A stretch of 64,000 nucleotides of DNA from Malus domestica (Eukaryota > Streptophyta > Magnoliopsida > Rosales > Rosaceae). A program made the translations under genes and the position numbers. Shown in pieces: positions 58,451-64,000 of the stretch; the stretch's first letter is position 1, and each line of letters begins with the position of its first letter. The notes under the pieces were generated by a model. It was not told where the DNA came from. It saw only the letters and a list, made by a program, of their open reading frames with translations, and searched no databases. Where the stretch lies: positions 7,907,501 to 7,971,500 of the forward strand of contig NC_091677.1 of NCBI RefSeq assembly GCF_042453785.1, read 5' to 3'.

Positions 58451-60435
58451 AATCGGGACTAATTAATCTGGTTTTTGGTTTTTCAGATTTTGAAATGCAG
58501 GTAGGTTATTGGCAGCCTAATGTGGAGCAAAAAATAATACAGAAAATCTTGGAACTGACATTTGAATTTCTACCCACAAGTAACGAGAATACCTTCATTA
58601 AATTAACGAGGCCCACATCCATTTCACGCGCAATTCAACTCTTAAAGACCCAAGCTGCTGAGTATGACGTCTCCAAGCTCTCATACTCGTGGCAAGGAGA
58701 AAAGTTAAAGGTGTTAAATATAGGATTAATACTCAAACCCTATCTTTAATGCTTTTCTTATTGAAAGACCAACTCAATCAAGCAAGGAATCACAGTCAAA
58801 TTCAATCAAGAATTCAACGAGATAATTCCAAGTTATTAGTAATTTAATTAATATTTTTGTGATTATTTCTCAAGTATCTTTAAGATATCCCAACATCTTA
58901 AGGATACTTTCCTACTACATCTAACAGATGACACACTTTGACCAACTAGATGTCGAGACATCACATGTCAATCCCTACACATGTAGCTGGCTATCTTATA
59001 TATATATATATATATCTCATTCTTCACCAAATTCCAGTAAACTTTTGTTATGCAATTAAGCCCTAAACTCCTTATTTTCAAAGAAACTAACTTAGGTATC
59101 AAAAATCCATTAGCCAAAAATTCTTACTCTGTGGGGGCGTAGCTTTGGTCTTTGATCAAAAGTGTTTAATTGTTTTGTAGTTACTCAAATTTTTGCTACC
59201 ACATCTATCACTTCAGATATTATTATTCTATACATCTTAAGATTAGTACAATCCAAACTAATATAATCTTGTAGACTCCAAACTAATATAATCTTGTAGG
59301 TTGTAGCAATCAATCTCAGATGAATGAGGTAGACTTTCTACTCGTTTTCATTTGGAATTAATAGTATAATTAACTGCATGTTCGGATGTTCCACATTCAA
59401 TTGAAGTGTCGTTATCATGACTGATGGGAGACAATAAAACAAAATACAATTGATTGAAAACGAAAGTAAACTTGGATGGTATGGAACTGATTGCGGCAAG
59501 ATTGAAGAGCTATTAAATAACACAATTATTCCTTCAAGTAAGTTTGAGGGAGACGCGAAACGCGAGTTAGACCAATTGTTGGATTTATCCAATATAAATC
59601 AACCTTTAAGTGGTCTACTACATGTAATAGGAATGTAATATTGGAGAATAATGTTAATTGTGATTTGATCTCTTAAAGATATCAATCCTATATAAGGTGT
59701 CTTATATTGAAAATATGATTGATGGAATCCTTAATTGAATATGATTATGATACTTGATTTAGAGGTTAATAAAGTAAGTTTAGGTTTCCTTTGTGGATGG
59801 AAACTCTAGCTTTTAGCCTATATAAAAACACCGGTCCCTATAAGCCCTAGAGCACACAACATAATGCTTCCCATAGAGTAGTTGTATTCGGCTAGAAGTT
59901 TATAGAAGATCTTGGTGTTGCCGTGCCCTACTGTTTTCATGTTCGACTTCCATGGCCGCCGTTGGAATCAGATCAGTCACTCCTTCGATTGTGTTTTAAT
60001 TGTATAACCTAATAAGGCTAACACTAATTAGTCAACTTAACCTGCTCTCTTGCATTCGAGTTTGAATCCCCTCCCCTGCATTCGAGTTTGAATCCCTTCC
60101 CCGTACATTATAATTTACAGTAGAGTAAAACAGCGAAAGGTTTCAAGCCAAACATTCTATTCAGATATTCAAGGGAAAATTCATTTCACTTGGAAAAATG
60201 GAAAAATATTAGTCTACAATTTCTGGAACTCTGTCCTTCAGATAAAATAAGGAGTACGAGCATTCTTGTTTTACGATGCAAAATGGTCTAAAGCTAGCAA
60301 ACATTTTCTCACAATTTTTCTTCTCTTTCTATATACCATGTAAAGTTATTCTATATACCTAGCTTGTGGCACAAGCATTGAATATAATTAGTATAAATTT
60401 GGATTACCATCTGACGCCGGGGGAGCATTGCAAAA
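58451..60435. other. Repeat-rich intergenic region, no gene recognised
   Basis: Holds short open frames (58495-58749, 59450-59638) that I cannot match to a family; the first (GYWQPNVEQKIIQKILELTF ...) looks coding-like but is isolated. A TA microsatellite lies at ~58997-59016. Direct repeat caaactaatataatcttgta occurs at ~59252 and ~59279. Confidence 0.45.
59634..60023 (+). mobile_element. Possible Copia-type LTR remnant
   Basis: tgtaatattggagaataatg at the left, a TATA-like gcctatataaaaacaccgg (~59817-59834), a leader with ccctagagcacacaac, and ctaaca at the right are in the order seen in Copia LTRs. No target duplication or partner LTR. Confidence 0.35.

Positions 60436-64000
<3,565 letters not shown>

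Noticed and set aside
59450-59638. 62-residue frame (GWYGTDCGKIEELLNNT ...)
   Set aside because: Short, isolated, with no family match; it abuts an LTR-like sequence and may be chance.

Overview
The window is nuclear DNA of a flowering plant, with short exons in GT-AG introns, AT-rich intergenic DNA and many transposable elements. I favour a rosid of the Rosaceae, probably the apple/pear group. That rests on the style of the repeats (SANT/NAM-type Harbinger elements, ~160-bp MITEs, Gypsy-like LTRs) and on the host gene order. It is an inference, not a measurement.

Host genes, left to right: the 3' nine-tenths of an HD-ZIP IV regulator, best matched to HDG2 (+, 1-3611); a truncated, broken second copy of it (+, 15989-19047); a tandem array of two-exon EXPERA/TMEM97 (sigma-2 receptor-like) membrane protein genes, all on the minus strand (five apparently intact, one pseudogene, one exon-2 relict, 20057-39732); an intronless La-motif (LARP1-type) gene lying inside that array (24768-25565); a small three-exon gene for an 87-residue protein whose first intron has been swollen to ~6 kb by a Copia element (+, 41870-48348); a six-exon SGP1/SGP2-type small GTPase (-, 49024-51753); and the 3' part of a GLR3.4-like glutamate receptor channel (-, 60436-63443). 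From memory, HDG2, TMEM97-like genes and GLR3.4 are also close neighbours in Arabidopsis (AT1G05230, AT1G05210/05220, AT1G05200), so this looks like an old syntenic block in which the TMEM97 genes have multiplied.

Between the genes lies a layered repeat record. A solo LTR (9550-15454) was split by a non-autonomous LTR element (10666-14549) that carries pieces of host genes, including one from a LIFEGUARD/BAX-inhibitor gene. A PIF/Harbinger element (6568-9331) is split by a Gypsy remnant, and a related Harbinger copy lies at 56783-58447 in the opposite orientation. There is an old Copia element (29123-34639), a very young and whole-looking Copia element (42955-47928), and several MITEs, SINEs and a LINE tail with readable target duplications.

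I see no bacterial or viral defence system, CRISPR array or operon. The most unusual items are the TMEM97 array with a changed acidic pair, the host-gene-carrying LTR element with multiplied promoter-like modules, the headless HDG2 duplicate, and the young Copia inside a host intron without a matching target duplication. Exon edges were set by eye from GT-AG signals, frame continuity and family knowledge; expect errors of a base or two.
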